From: Fragilaria crotonensis
Taxonomy: Eukaryota; Bacillariophyta; Fragilariophyceae; Fragilariales; Fragilariaceae
Direction: 5' to 3'
NCBI GenBank assembly: GCA_022925895.1
Contig: JAKSYS010000051.1
Span: 95,914-159,913 of the forward strand
DNA length: 64,000 bases
Shown: one piece after another, positions 44,768 through 55,144 of the stretch
Numbering within the stretch: the stretch's first letter is position 1
How the letters are laid out: each line of letters starts with the position of its first letter
Program-made: the position numbers and the translations under genes
The notes under the pieces: model-generated
Database searches by the model: none
Told to the model about the DNA's origin: nothing
The model's input: the letters and a program-made list of their open reading frames with translations, nothing else

Positions 44768-47110
44768 ATGGCATACACCTTTTCCTCTTCATCAAGGGAC
44801 CATAGACGACAATCATACGACACGTCGTATGCTTTTCGTGGTTTCTCTACTTCATTCAGTCACTCGTTTGTCGATCCGAACGATGAAAAAGGAGATATCT
44901 GCTCTCTCGCATGCTGCGGACTCCTACAATCATATCGCAACCACTTTTTGTTGTTTGGGGGTGTCCCATCGTTGTTTGCCCTTAAATTCACGGTCTTTGT
45001 CGTTCTTCCAGCATTTACATTTGCTGCGGGTGTGAATTTGATTTACAAGCGTCGACGACAAGAGTTTTACGCAGGAGTGGCCCTGCTTAGTGTCGCGACC
45101 CTTTATTTTATTGTGCAACTGATCAAGAAGACGCTAGGTCACGTGTCGATGCGTCGTGAGGTGCTAAAACGCCACTATGCCAATGAGGATAACGCTAGGT
45201 GGGTTCATCGTAGATTAAGAAACAAAGATGACGAAGAAGAAGAGTATTATCTGATGGGCCAGACGCATGGGGACCTCATAAGTGCGCATGCGCCTTGTGG
45301 CTGCTATAAAGGTGATGTCGCCTTTGAAGAGCTGGAAGCACCCCTACCAAGCAATTTGTGCGATTTCATGTGGCAGTCCTTTATGGCCTGCTGCTGCGAA
45401 TACTCTTATAATCGCTTTCTTCAATGCTGTGGTATTTGTGGTGTTGCTCAAGAGTCACGTGAAATCGATAAGATGTTTCCTCCACATCGCCGTGCCTTTG
45501 ATTACGTGACCATGCAGCCCGTCCTTGAGTACTACAGCTACATTCTGGTAGCGCGAGCAGATCGAAAGGGAAAGTTATTCGATTGCTTTCTTTCGTTATC
45601 CTCACTTTCCCGAAATATTTTGCAGTCGTATCTTCTCATTGGAGGAGCTATTGCTTTATTCTGCTACCTCTTCGAAGTTTCTGCAAGTCATTTAACAATG
45701 GTTACGATCGTCTTTCTCGTCGCGAACATCTTCTTGTGGGCAGTATACTTCCGATACACCAATCTGATCCTCTCAGAAGATGCCGTGATCAAAGGGTTCG
45801 CAAGCGGCTTCTATATCGCTGGCACTCTGGCCGTACCATTTCTTGCGATTGTGCTCTTGCTTACCGAGGTGATACAGTATTTCTTGGTTGAGTTCACTGC
45901 TGACTTTGACGGCCACTTCTGGTATGGATATTCCATGAGAGGTAACGGTTCCGAATTCTTTACACCTTGGAAGACAGACAGTGGCTTCATGATGAGCAAA
46001 TACAATCCAATCGCATTCTTTTGTTTCTCGTTCTGCCAGTGTTTTCTTGTCGCTTTTATCCAAGAGCTAGCAAAGTATTTGGCGTTCCGCCTTATTGCTG
46101 ATCATCCAGACTTTTGGACCAGGACTGATCTCGAGAAGATTGTCCACAAGACGGAGTTCAACGAACCTGTGTCGAATCTTGACCTTGAGTCGCTTCCACA
46201 TATTGAAGCGAGAGCGCACGTCCGACCGTTGCGATATCGTTGCAGCGCTATCGTCGTTGCTGCCGTATCAGTGTCACTTGGTTGCGCATGCTTTGAAAAC
46301 ATCTTCTACGCTTGCGTTTACTATTATGTAAACATAACGTGGTTTGATGTACTGGCGCGATCCTTGCTGCTCGCCTCAGCTCCGGTTTCTGCAGTTTTCC
46401 AGGCGATTGGAGTTTGCCGAGGCACTCTCGAATTGAAGGTTCACGTCAAGGCAGGGAGTATCATTAACTCCGCGGTTATTTTCCATGGACTCTTTGACTT
46501 TGCAGTAATTGTTGGTGACTACATTGCTGAGTCTGAATTCCGTGAAGGCTACCTCAAATTCGCGAGCCGTACCGTCATCCCGTTCGGCATTGTCATCCTC
46601 GGATCATGCTGGGCGGCACTATCGCTCTATTTTCTCAAGACGCGATTGGATGAAAAAGATACGAACACAATAGACGTCCGAAATACTTGGATCTGGCCAA
46701 AAGGACCGTCCGATGGATTCCATGTTGGTGCACTGGCGAAGGGATACGACGTGTCACGTGCTGCATCGGCGACAAGCTCTGAATCTTCCGGTAGTGATGA
46801 AGAAACTTTGTCTACAAGAGGCAATCGAACAAGTGTTCACACCACTGGACTAGATGATCAAGCGACTGCAGCCACCACCATTGCCACTAAACTCGAGATC
46901 GGGGACGAAATCGATGATCTATCACAAACATCAATTCATAGCGAACGATGGATCAGCCTCACCAAATCGTTGGATGACATCTTGCGCGATGTTCGTGCTG
47001 CAAAGTCAGCAATAATCTATCGTCCAGGTACATGGGAGGTTGAAGAGAATGCGCAAATGCCGGTTATTCCGAAGGGCTATACTCCACCTGGTAATGCGTC
47101 GTTGACGTGA
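44768..47110 (+). CDS. PrsW-like multipass membrane metalloprotease relative
   Basis: 780 aa from the ATG at 44768. Around ten hydrophobic segments occupy residues about 60-640, followed by a Ser/Thr-rich cytosolic tail. PrsW landmarks occur in order: FIQELAKYLAFR near residue 428 (canonical EExxK, here Gln-Glu), GCACFENIFYACVYY near 508 (matches GxxFEN) and FHGLFDF near 573 (matches the HxxxD/N helix). PrsW is a glutamic/metal-type intramembrane protease first known from bacterial anti-sigma-factor cleavage. Eukaryotic roles are undefined. The N-terminus has a Cys-rich LACCGLLQSYRNHFL. A second Cys cluster (AFMACCCEYSYNRFLQCCGICG) near 205-225 is an insertion of unknown function. Confidence 0.8.
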   Translation: MAYTFSSSSRDHRRQSYDTSYAFRGFSTSFSHSFVDPNDEKGDICSLACCGLLQSYRNHFLLFGGVPSLFALKFTVFVVLPAFTFAAGVNLIYKRRRQEFYAGVALLSVATLYFIVQLIKKTLGHVSMRREVLKRHYANEDNARWVHRRLRNKDDEEEEYYLMGQTHGDLISAHAPCGCYKGDVAFEELEAPLPSNLCDFMWQSFMACCCEYSYNRFLQCCGICGVAQESREIDKMFPPHRRAFDYVTMQPVLEYYSYILVARADRKGKLFDCFLSLSSLSRNILQSYLLIGGAIALFCYLFEVSASHLTMVTIVFLVANIFLWAVYFRYTNLILSEDAVIKGFASGFYIAGTLAVPFLAIVLLLTEVIQYFLVEFTADFDGHFWYGYSMRGNGSEFFTPWKTDSGFMMSKYNPIAFFCFSFCQCFLVAFIQELAKYLAFRLIADHPDFWTRTDLEKIVHKTEFNEPVSNLDLESLPHIEARAHVRPLRYRCSAIVVAAVSVSLGCACFENIFYACVYYYVNITWFDVLARSLLLASAPVSAVFQAIGVCRGTLELKVHVKAGSIINSAVIFHGLFDFAVIVGDYIAESEFREGYLKFASRTVIPFGIVILGSCWAALSLYFLKTRLDEKDTNTIDVRNTWIWPKGPSDGFHVGALAKGYDVSRAASATSSESSGSDEETLSTRGNRTSVHTTGLDDQATAATTIATKLEIGDEIDDLSQTSIHSERWISLTKSLDDILRDVRAAKSAIIYRPGTWEVEENAQMPVIPKGYTPPGNASLT

Positions 47111-48239
47111 GCAGGTGGTAAAGATTCCACTGACACGTGAGAAACGACTCGAATTCGTTCAGACAATTTAATCATGCCACCCAACGTGTCCGCAACGCAG
47201 TTCAAGCTGCAGTGCATTCCAATGTTTGTTATGTATGTTTCAGAGCTGCGATCGCCTTTGTCATTCTCATTGCGCGGTGTCATGCTCGTAAAATATACAA
47301 TAGTAAATCTAAGTTTTGTGCGAAACGGATTGCCCACTTGTCTGGCCTCGTAGCTCTTAAAGTAAAGTGCGATGAAGGGTGGCGTTCTCACGATGTGGAA
47401 TCTGCCTTGATTTGACTGAGGGGGCCCGTCTTTAAGACGGTGCAGAGTGTAGACAGAAAATGCAAAAAGATAGCATTTCAACGCATAGATCATAGCTTAT
47501 ATCATAGCATAGAGCAAATCATATAGGTGCACTTCGATCGCAAGTACTGTGCCAGGAACTATACAGTAGCACACCTAATACTGGAATACCAGGCTCTACG
47601 TTATAGTAACACGTTGTCCGAAGTATGCATACTGAAAAACGTCTCATATTTCTGGGCTTCTCGAATTTCCGCATCAGAGGTACCACGTACTGTCCCTGGT
47701 ACTGTAGATGTACTTGTACTGCATACGATTGGCTACTGGCTCTGAATATGATATGCCTTTATTGCTGCAAAGACAACAGTGCACTCCGGACTCCGGACTG
47801 CGAAGAGTATCATACATCACTCATCACTATCATACATACTTCACTACTCGTATGGTAGAAGTAACAGTACAAGTGTGACGTAGCAGTACAAGCATAAGGC
47901 ATATAGTGGGTTGAAAAATATTTTTTCCTACCGTAAAATGGTCGTACGTAGCTCAAATTACACCCAACGATGCAGAATGAATAGGTGCATCTGCTGTCAA
48001 AAGTGTGTTGGCAGAAGAACAATATTCATGGACTTTCTTTTAGTCGAATGGAATATTATTTTTGTATTTTAAGCATAGTAGTGGGACGCCCTTGCTTCAG
48101 TCGTGTTATTGTGATGAAATCAGTTTTGAAAACAATTCAAGCGACAATGATGAAGTCAAACAAGTGTTAAGACACATTTGTAATCAAGTCCTATTCATTG
48201 AAACAATTTCTTAAAACATCTACCTATATGGTTGAGCAA
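47111..48239. other. Intergenic, no gene recognised
   Basis: AT-rich, with GTAC-type palindromes around 47540-47730. Open frames are short and lack protein character. Confidence 0.4.
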
Positions 48240-49110
48240 CTAAACTGCATCTGTACTCGGTATGTATGATTTCCAATCTCGCTCAAGAGAAAGGAGTTTT
48301 GCCACGATGACATCCTTTTTTTGCAGGTCTTTTAAGAGAGCGTCAGCATTTGACTCTGGTAGGACCCATTGTATAACATCAATCCAATCCTTATCGGTCA
48401 TAGTTACTGGAGAACTCTCATACTTTTGCAGTGTTTGTCTTGCATTTACCAAGAATAGCTTCTTAGCATGCCTTTCCATCTTTGTCTTCGATTGTGATTC
48501 CACTTTCTTCGCTTCCAAAGCAAGCTCCTCGTTTTGGGCACTCAACACAACACTCGCATTACCAATTCTTGTTCCACATACAGCCCACAAAGCCCCTGCA
48601 GAGAAGCTTCCCTTTGTTTTAACAAGCTGCTTAACCTGCGCGTCTTCCTCCTCGGCCTTGCGTTCGACAGGTCTTGCCACTGGCTAGTACTGGCTGGAGT
48701 CACCGTACACCACATCAACAATCAGCCCTTCTTCATGCTGACTCACACGCCTGCCCTCGTCTTCTAGCTTCTTCTTTGCAGTTCGATCATGGTAATGGAG
48801 CGTTTGGAGGCTCGCAACGTCTTAAAGGCAGCAGGCTCGAGGAAGGGCCTGATCGAGTTGGAGTTTGTTGTGTGTGACCTGGTGCGAAAATATTAGTAGT
48901 ACAGAATGTGCGTAGAAAGAAAGAAAAAACTGAGAGAATTCTTGAAACGAATCAACGACAAAACTCCCTGAACCATGTCAACTTTCACACCTTGTACCTC
49001 AATGAAACTCACCATTTTCACAGCATCTGCGATGCTGTATGCTTTGACCGGCCTTCCTGATTTCAATGATGGTAGGCCATCATTACCGTTTTGCTGAGCC
49101 TTTCGCTTTG
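48240..49110 (-). pseudogene. Broken two-exon gene of unknown family
   Basis: On the minus strand, a possible exon 1 at 49118-48975 encodes MSTKRKAQQNG...SGRPVKAYSIADAVKMV. A likely intron ends at CTACTAATATTTTCGCACCAG (48880), with a good branch-point-like TACTAAT. After it come RPFLEPAAFKTLRASKRSIT, then a one-base frame change, KKKLEDEGRRVSQHEEGLIV, an in-frame TAG, and the longest piece (48680-48240) with VERKAEEEDAQVKQLVKTKG and DKDWIDVIQWVLPESNADALL. The order and charge pattern suggest a basic N-terminal domain and an acidic coiled region, but no family was recognised. Frame breaks make a functional product unlikely unless they are sequence errors. Confidence 0.5.
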
Positions 49111-49144
49111 TCGACATGTTTAAAGTATGAGCAATTGTTTTCAA

Positions 49145-49561
49145 AACATAATTTCATGATGCACAAAAAATACGGCGCACTTCAAGCATTCGCAGGAGCG
49201 CCAGAAAAGCCTTGCCCTACAAAACTACCTACAGCACCTCCCTACCAAATAATCTTGCCTTCAACTTTGATCGGGGTGAAATGAGAAGTCTACGTTTACG
49301 AATACGTTCATTTATGCATCGGATAGCCACTGTCTCAGTACTCTTTGAAAAAAACATGTCCCACTATTGTGCTTATGCTAGTACTTGCTAAATTCTACAG
49401 TAAGAAACAGTTAAAAAAATCTTGAAGTCTACATAGCATAGAGCCTACGCATAGATACAGTATTCAGTCCACATTTCGTATTGTCGAACAGTGACACATG
49501 ATAAGATCATCACATAAAATCCAGCTTATCCGTCTGCTCCCCATTGTCACTCCCACCAAGA
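49145..49561. other. Divergent intergenic region upstream of prolyl 4-hydroxylase
   Basis: 417 bp with no recognised feature. It presumably contains the prolyl 4-hydroxylase promoter. Confidence 0.4.
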
Positions 49562-51297
49562 ATGCCAAAGGCGAAGTCAGACGTAGGCCAAGTCCCTGTC
49601 CCTATGGCAGTTGTTGTGGCAGAGCCTGTCAAGAATGCGAAGGGAAAGATCCGGGTGAAGGCAGAGGAAACTGGAAATGGTGCAAAGGCGACAGTTACTG
49701 CGACATCACGCTCGCTGTCACGCTCCCTCACTTGGACAACTCTGCTCTTTCCAGCTCTCTCCTTCCTTGCTGGCGTCATGGCTCCGCCTTTGCGATACTA
49801 CGTCTCAGTCTCATTTCGAAATGAGATGATCGTGTCCTCCGAGCGCGCACAAAATCGCAATCAAGATTATCTCCATCGGTACGTTTGATCCATGTTTCCT
49901 TTTCCCTTGTCGTAAGGCCAGGTACAGGTACAGTGCCTTCATGTATCATGGATAATGCATACTTGGAGTACTGTACATACTGCATACGGGACCCATCTTC
50001 CTGTAGCCTTAGTCTTCATTGAAGGCACTCACAATGGTTCTCTCGACAGTCGTGACAGTGAACACAGCGACCCTGTCGCAAGTTCGCATTCGTGCGACCC
50101 TACATCCGACACACTTGGGGGGTTCCTTTCCGTCGATCCAGTTCCTGGCCAACACACACTGTGTCTTTCCGATCACCGCGTCATGGTAGTCTATCGCAAT
50201 TCCAAACCAGAGGAGGGTGTCCAACTCGCATCCGAAATCACGGACGACAAACACTGGTGGACCACATTCAACACCGAACTGGATGATTCACTCGCACTTT
50301 CCAATCGTCGTCATCCGGTACAACCTTGGGCGATATTTACAAAGGATGGAGAACGTCTCGTCGATGAAGACTACACCCCTTCTGATAAAAATGATGCAGA
50401 GATTTTAAAAAAGATTCAAGAATCAGGTGTTCTCGTTCTCTTTGAAGGTGGTCAGTGGATTTGGCCGGGCATTGCCAAAGGTTTCAGGCGAGAAATCCGG
50501 CTTGACTTTGTTCCCTCCCAGGGATACAACGCTATTGAACAGCGCAACGCGACACTGGTCACGCTGTCCTTGAATCCCCTCGTCTTGTCCGTGGAGGGTT
50601 TCTTATCCGACGAGGAGTGCAACTACATTCAAGAGATTGCAACTCCTCGCATGCGATACTCCGACGTGACGCTCATGGACCACGATCAGGGACGACCTGC
50701 AAGTGACTTTCGAACCTCCCAAACGGCCTTCCTTGGCGGTCCTGGATTCCAAGGACTGGATGGCATCGATCTGAGAACGGCATCCCTCGTGCGCATCCCC
50801 AGGAATCATCAAGAATATGTGCAAGTACTAAGGTACGGTGTCACGGAGAAATACAACGCTCATCACGATTACTTTGATCCGAGTTTGTACCAGAACGACC
50901 CCAGTACGTTGAGAATGGTGGAGAATGGGAAGAAGAATCGACTGGCGACAGTCTTTTGGTATCTGACAGATGTCAGCAAGGGTGGCGAGACGATCTTTCC
51001 TAGAGTGGACAAGGGGCCACATCCTGCGAGCATGGAATCCTGCTCAGTGGGTCTCAAAGTCAAACCAGAACGTGGCAAGGTAAGAATGAAGTTGATCATT
51101 TCTGAAATTGGAAGGGTGTGGCAAAGATACTCATTTCTGTTGTTTTCCGTACCTACCAATAGGTCATTATTTTCTACAGCATGACTCCCGAAGGAGGCCT
51201 GGATCAGTTCTCCTTGCACGGCGCGTGTCCTGTGGAAGAAGGCATCAAGTGGGCAGCAAACAAATGGATCTGGAATAAACCAATCGGTTACTTTTAA
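49562..51297 (+). CDS. Membrane-anchored prolyl 4-hydroxylase (2-oxoglutarate/Fe(II) dioxygenase)
   Basis: Three exons are proposed: 49562-49878, about 50050-51079 and 51163-51297, giving about 493 aa. The last intron (gtaaga...accaatag) is secure because it restores GKVIIFYSMTPEGGLDQFSLHGACPV. The first intron's acceptor is uncertain (50050 fits the phase and follows TTCTCTCGACAG; 49969 also fits). A Lys-rich N-terminus and one hydrophobic anchor (WTTLLFPALSFLAGVM) suggest a type II ER or Golgi enzyme. The double-stranded beta-helix core shows YNAHHDYFDP (iron-binding His and Asp, near residue 375) and the distal His in SLHGACPV (near 469), then GIKWAANKWIWN. These enzymes hydroxylate proline using O2 and 2-oxoglutarate. 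The substrate in diatoms is unknown; cell-wall or secreted proteins are likely. Confidence 0.85.
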
Positions 51298-51687
51298 CTC
51301 TAAGTCGCTGACTAGCATCACCTATCCATTCAACACCGCGAAGACGAAGCAGTAAGGTCATTGATGCTAGCTGAGGAGGTGTTCATGTGAATCGAATTGG
51401 TATTCCCCTTCTCGCGTCTCGCCATTTTGCACGCGGGTCACCACAACCACTCGTCCATTGTTTTAATGATCGTATGTTGAAACAAGATTTGAAGATCCAC
51501 GCGATGAAAAGGTTCCGACTCAAATCGGTTTCAGATATGTTTTTAGTATTGCCCGCCACTACTGCCAAGCAATGCCAATGCAACGGGATTCTCCTTTATT
51601 CCATGGATGCTAGGAGGCAGTGAGATCACTCCTTAGCAAATCGTTGATCAACACTCGACATGGCAATGGTAATGATCGTCAATCAGT
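51298..51687. other. Convergent gap between prolyl 4-hydroxylase and tocopherol cyclase
   Basis: About 390 bp with the 3' flanks of two convergent genes and no other feature. Confidence 0.5.
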
Positions 51688-53088
51688 TTACTTAAAGGAG
51701 AATAGGCGCTTACGCAAGTTGTCAAATCGATATGGCAGGCGCACCATACCTTTCATTGGCTGCTTCATTACTGAAGTGTCCTTCCAATCATCCCACCAAG
51801 GCCCACCGCCTACTTCAACTGCTGCCTGTCTGCTTCGTGCTTCATTAATGACACATTTTCCCCTGACATAGGAATCAGTATTCGCATCCCACTCGAGCTC
51901 CCAGAGGCTCAGCGTAACATCCGCGAAAAAGGAATCGCGGCAAAAATATGCCATTCCTTCCTTCTCAGTCGGGGCTCTCAACTTGACTCCAGGTGCATCA
52001 CATATTGCCTCAAGGCTAACTTCAAAAGGCCGCGCAGCACCGGTGCATCGCCCGGTCATGTTCCAATAGCCCCAAGGGGAAATGTGCCACTCCATATCCC
52101 CTAGCCAGGGGGTTGCCTCGTAGAAAACACCATTATAGTGCACAGAAACCATCCCGAGTGACTCGGTCTGACCTAAAGGAATCTTCCGAGTTCCTCCTCC
52201 TGCAGTCACCGACAAGGAGTTATCTTTGTCCATAAATCCATCGAAGGAATTGCATTGGCACCAATACCACTTGATCGGAAACGCGCCTCCCCAATTCTTT
52301 TCCGAATAGAATGGCACATTCTGAAATGAGTACGTTTCATCTTTCCACGTGATGGTTCCGGATGCTCTCGCATCTGCCATGGTAACCTGCCAGTGTGGTT
52401 CAAAGACAGCATAGGAAGCCAACCACCCCGCTGTGCTCTTTTGTCCCTGTTCCGAGTCACCCCATCCAGCAATAATGGGTGTTTCAATCGCAATATCATA
52501 GGTACACAGCGGCATGCCCTGTCCTTCCAGGACACCACCCAAACTCCCATCGTGACCCACAAGTTTGCCTTGAAGACGATTGGGTAGCATCTGAAAGCCA
52601 GATGTGACATTGGCATTAAAATCGTTTGGATTCATACAAACTTGAGACGAGTCACCATCAAAGATACAACCCAGTGCTTGTCGTTCTTGCAATGCCCAGA
52701 ATTTAGTATGATCGGGATCCGCTTGGACGAGGTACGCATCGTTGGGTCCCATGATTTGGTGACAACACAAACTGAGACTGGATCCTGGGAATGGATCTTC
52801 AATTGAAAATATAAAGGCAAAGCTAATGTTGCTTTGTGGAAGTGTTATTCGATTGTACCAACCCTCAAAGAATCGTTTGGATTTGCGCGGTCCTTTTAGT
52901 TTGGAAGGATGCGTTGGTCGAAAATGACAACCAGCATGGGGAGGCTGTTTTTCCATCTCTTGTTGTTTTTCTTTTCGTAATTTCAAGGAAGTCACTGTTG
53001 CTGAAGTGCACAAACCCTTCTTGCTGCTGCGATGCAGCGATTTGGTTCCAGTTCCCACCGGCAACACTGAGAATGCCGATGCTGGCAT
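51688..53088 (-). CDS. VTE1: Tocopherol cyclase (VTE1-like), plastid
   Basis: 466 aa from the ATG at 53088. Tocopherol cyclase closes the chromanol ring of vitamin E at plastid plastoglobules. Family features are SKRFFEGWYNRITLP near the start, FAFIFSIEDP, then FPIKWYWCQCNSFDG, GMVSVHYNGVFYEATPW and the C-terminal CVINEARSRQAAVEVGGGPW. The N-terminus reads MPASAFSVLP, an ASAF motif typical of diatom plastid proteins, normally placed just after a signal peptide. A good signal peptide (MTVAHQFRSLATIVSILFF, ATGs at 53189, 53177 or 53168) lies directly upstream, but one base out of frame. The shift falls in a run of eight T (53106-53113 on the plus strand as A). A ninth T would join signal peptide and ASAF motif. 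Confidence 0.9.
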   Translation of the reverse strand: MPASAFSVLPVGTGTKSLHRSSKKGLCTSATVTSLKLRKEKQQEMEKQPPHAGCHFRPTHPSKLKGPRKSKRFFEGWYNRITLPQSNISFAFIFSIEDPFPGSSLSLCCHQIMGPNDAYLVQADPDHTKFWALQERQALGCIFDGDSSQVCMNPNDFNANVTSGFQMLPNRLQGKLVGHDGSLGGVLEGQGMPLCTYDIAIETPIIAGWGDSEQGQKSTAGWLASYAVFEPHWQVTMADARASGTITWKDETYSFQNVPFYSEKNWGGAFPIKWYWCQCNSFDGFMDKDNSLSVTAGGGTRKIPLGQTESLGMVSVHYNGVFYEATPWLGDMEWHISPWGYWNMTGRCTGAARPFEVSLEAICDAPGVKLRAPTEKEGMAYFCRDSFFADVTLSLWELEWDANTDSYVRGKCVINEARSRQAAVEVGGGPWWDDWKDTSVMKQPMKGMVRLPYRFDNLRKRLFSFK

Positions 53089-53189
53089 GGAGCATACCGA
53101 TATCCAAAAAAAAGTATGGACACGATCGTAGCCAGGGATCGAAATTGATGTGCTACTGTCATCGTCATTTTGCTATTTGTACTCTCCAT

Positions 53190-54795
53190 ATTCCAGTGTC
53201 TGGTGGTTCCAGCTCCCAACCTACCGCCGTCACTCCAGCAGTTGTTGTGAGCAGGATTAACTTGTCCGATGGGACAATCGTGTGATGCCGATTTTCAATG
53301 ATGTGGTTGCCCTTATCGGTCTTAACGTTGTTTGCACTCGTACGGTTCTGTAATACTGTACATACAAGTATATCATATACTATATATACTTATGCACCTG
53401 CGGTCTGCGGTACGTAAAACGTAAACCATCCAAAACCAAAAACACATCTGCGTGCGTGATGATTGGGCTCCGAACTCCAAACATATGCAACCTGCCCCGA
53501 ATGTCGAATGCGAATCCGTGCCCTGCGTCAGTGGCATTTTATGGGTTCCTGGGTACGGTATACTGAGTACTGTAATCTCCGAGAACTACTGTATGTACTG
53601 ATGGATAGGTGCGGACGAGCTGAGTCATGGGTCATGGGTCATGGGTCATGGGTCATGGGTCATGGGTCATCGGACAGGCGTATCTGGGCGTTTCACAAGA
53701 AATCTGTCGCTGTGCCGCGGCAAGGCATTGCATTTCCATTTTCAAATCTGCTACTTCAGTGCAACTCTATCTATTATTAGCTATGAGATGATAGTTTGCC
53801 TGCATTCCAGGACGCTGTTAGATTGATACTACTCACAACAGTCATACAATCGTACTCAATACCTGACAAGAAAATGATGGAATGATATTCCTCCTCCGGA
53901 GTAAGCATATCTTCGATTTACTCAAGTAATATATTAGGCATTTCATAGAGACGGACCATGTAGCATATCCCAATTTGTGACAACAGCAATGATGGCTCCT
54001 GATTTATGGTTATAGAACTACTGCACGAATCCTAACAATGCTTTATGTTAATCCAAGATCTCATGCTCCAGAATAGTTTGGGCTTCCTAGTACTATTGTA
54101 TGCAATAAGAGGAGATTTTCAATGCATAACACAGTGAGGTGCAATGGCCAATTGAGCCTCCAAAGAACTTGACTTACGTGAACTGTACAGGCATAATACA
54201 TTCAATGCTTTCGCCACTACAGAAACATATAGATAAATATTCTTTTGTTACAAAACACAACTACAGGAAGAGATGAAGCGCCTCGGGACTACATCAACAG
54301 TGCTGCAATGGGAAGTCCTCGGAGTACATAACTTGTTATCACATCAATCGAAGTTGGAGGCAGCTACAAGTACTTAATCACAATCTCAACTGCAAATCAG
54401 TCCCTATATGGACGCAATATTTGAAAGCAGTTAATCACAATATCAGGGTGCAAGGAGAAATAACGCCTAATTTCCACGTCAACTACGAAAATTCCCTAAT
54501 GTAGATCTAGTGACACATTTGTTTGAAAGGAAAACCTCTCACAAATTGAGGGTGGAAGGCGGTTCAAGAATGGCTTCTCAATGAAAAATCGCGTGTTTGA
54601 GAGTTCATTTGGGCCTCGCATGTGCTCAGTATCAGGTGACATGGTTATGATTGCCGAATGGCTTCTAGCGAACAATCAGTCAAAAACCAAGCGACATTGG
54701 CCACGTCAGGGACAGTTTGCCGTATCGTGCAATCATCCGATGATGACATAATTGTTTTGTCCGATAGTGATAAGCTTGCCAAGTTGAAGTGATGT
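53190..54795. other. Intergenic before the copia element
   Basis: Apart from a minisatellite near 53.6 kb, no gene was recognised. The right end (about 54540-54795) resembles 63170-63440 in short blocks (TCAATGAAAAATC..., ATGGCTTCTA..GAACA), so it is the left half of a duplicated segment later split by the copia insertion. Confidence 0.5.
53622..53670 (+). repeat. TCATGGG minisatellite
   Basis: Seven nearly perfect tandem copies of a 7-mer (TCATGGG). The period matches that of the GGGCAAT array at 38.4 kb, but the sequence differs. Confidence 0.9.
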
Positions 54796-54800
54796 TTCAA

Positions 54801-55143
54801 TGTTGTAAATCCGATTCGACCACAATACTATGAGGCCCTGAACCTTGTATTTGTCTTGTAGTGATTCTAACGGAGATACTAATGACAAGTAATGAAGTCA
54901 ATCAAACTCACTCTTTACTCACTGGATTGTTTCGAAAGAATGATCTTTCGAAACACTTTATTATTCTTGCTATTCTTGCTGACCACACGTTCGTTAGGAT
55001 CATTCCTGACCCTACCTTTTACGACGTCAGCCCACGAGACAGATGATGTCTCTCCGGTATCTATAGTTCCTCGTGTATGGTTACTGGCACTGTCACTCAT
55101 GTACTCGTTCATACCTAGGTCCGGTCGTTCTTTATTTCCAACA
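54801..55143 (-). repeat. 3' LTR of the copia element
   Basis: Same sequence as 60541-60883 by visual comparison. It contains the palindrome TTTCGAAAGA..TCTTTCGAAA at about 54928-54954. Just inside it, the polypurine-like GACCGAGGAGCG precedes the LTR on the element's sense strand. Confidence 0.93.
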
Positions 55144-55144
55144 C

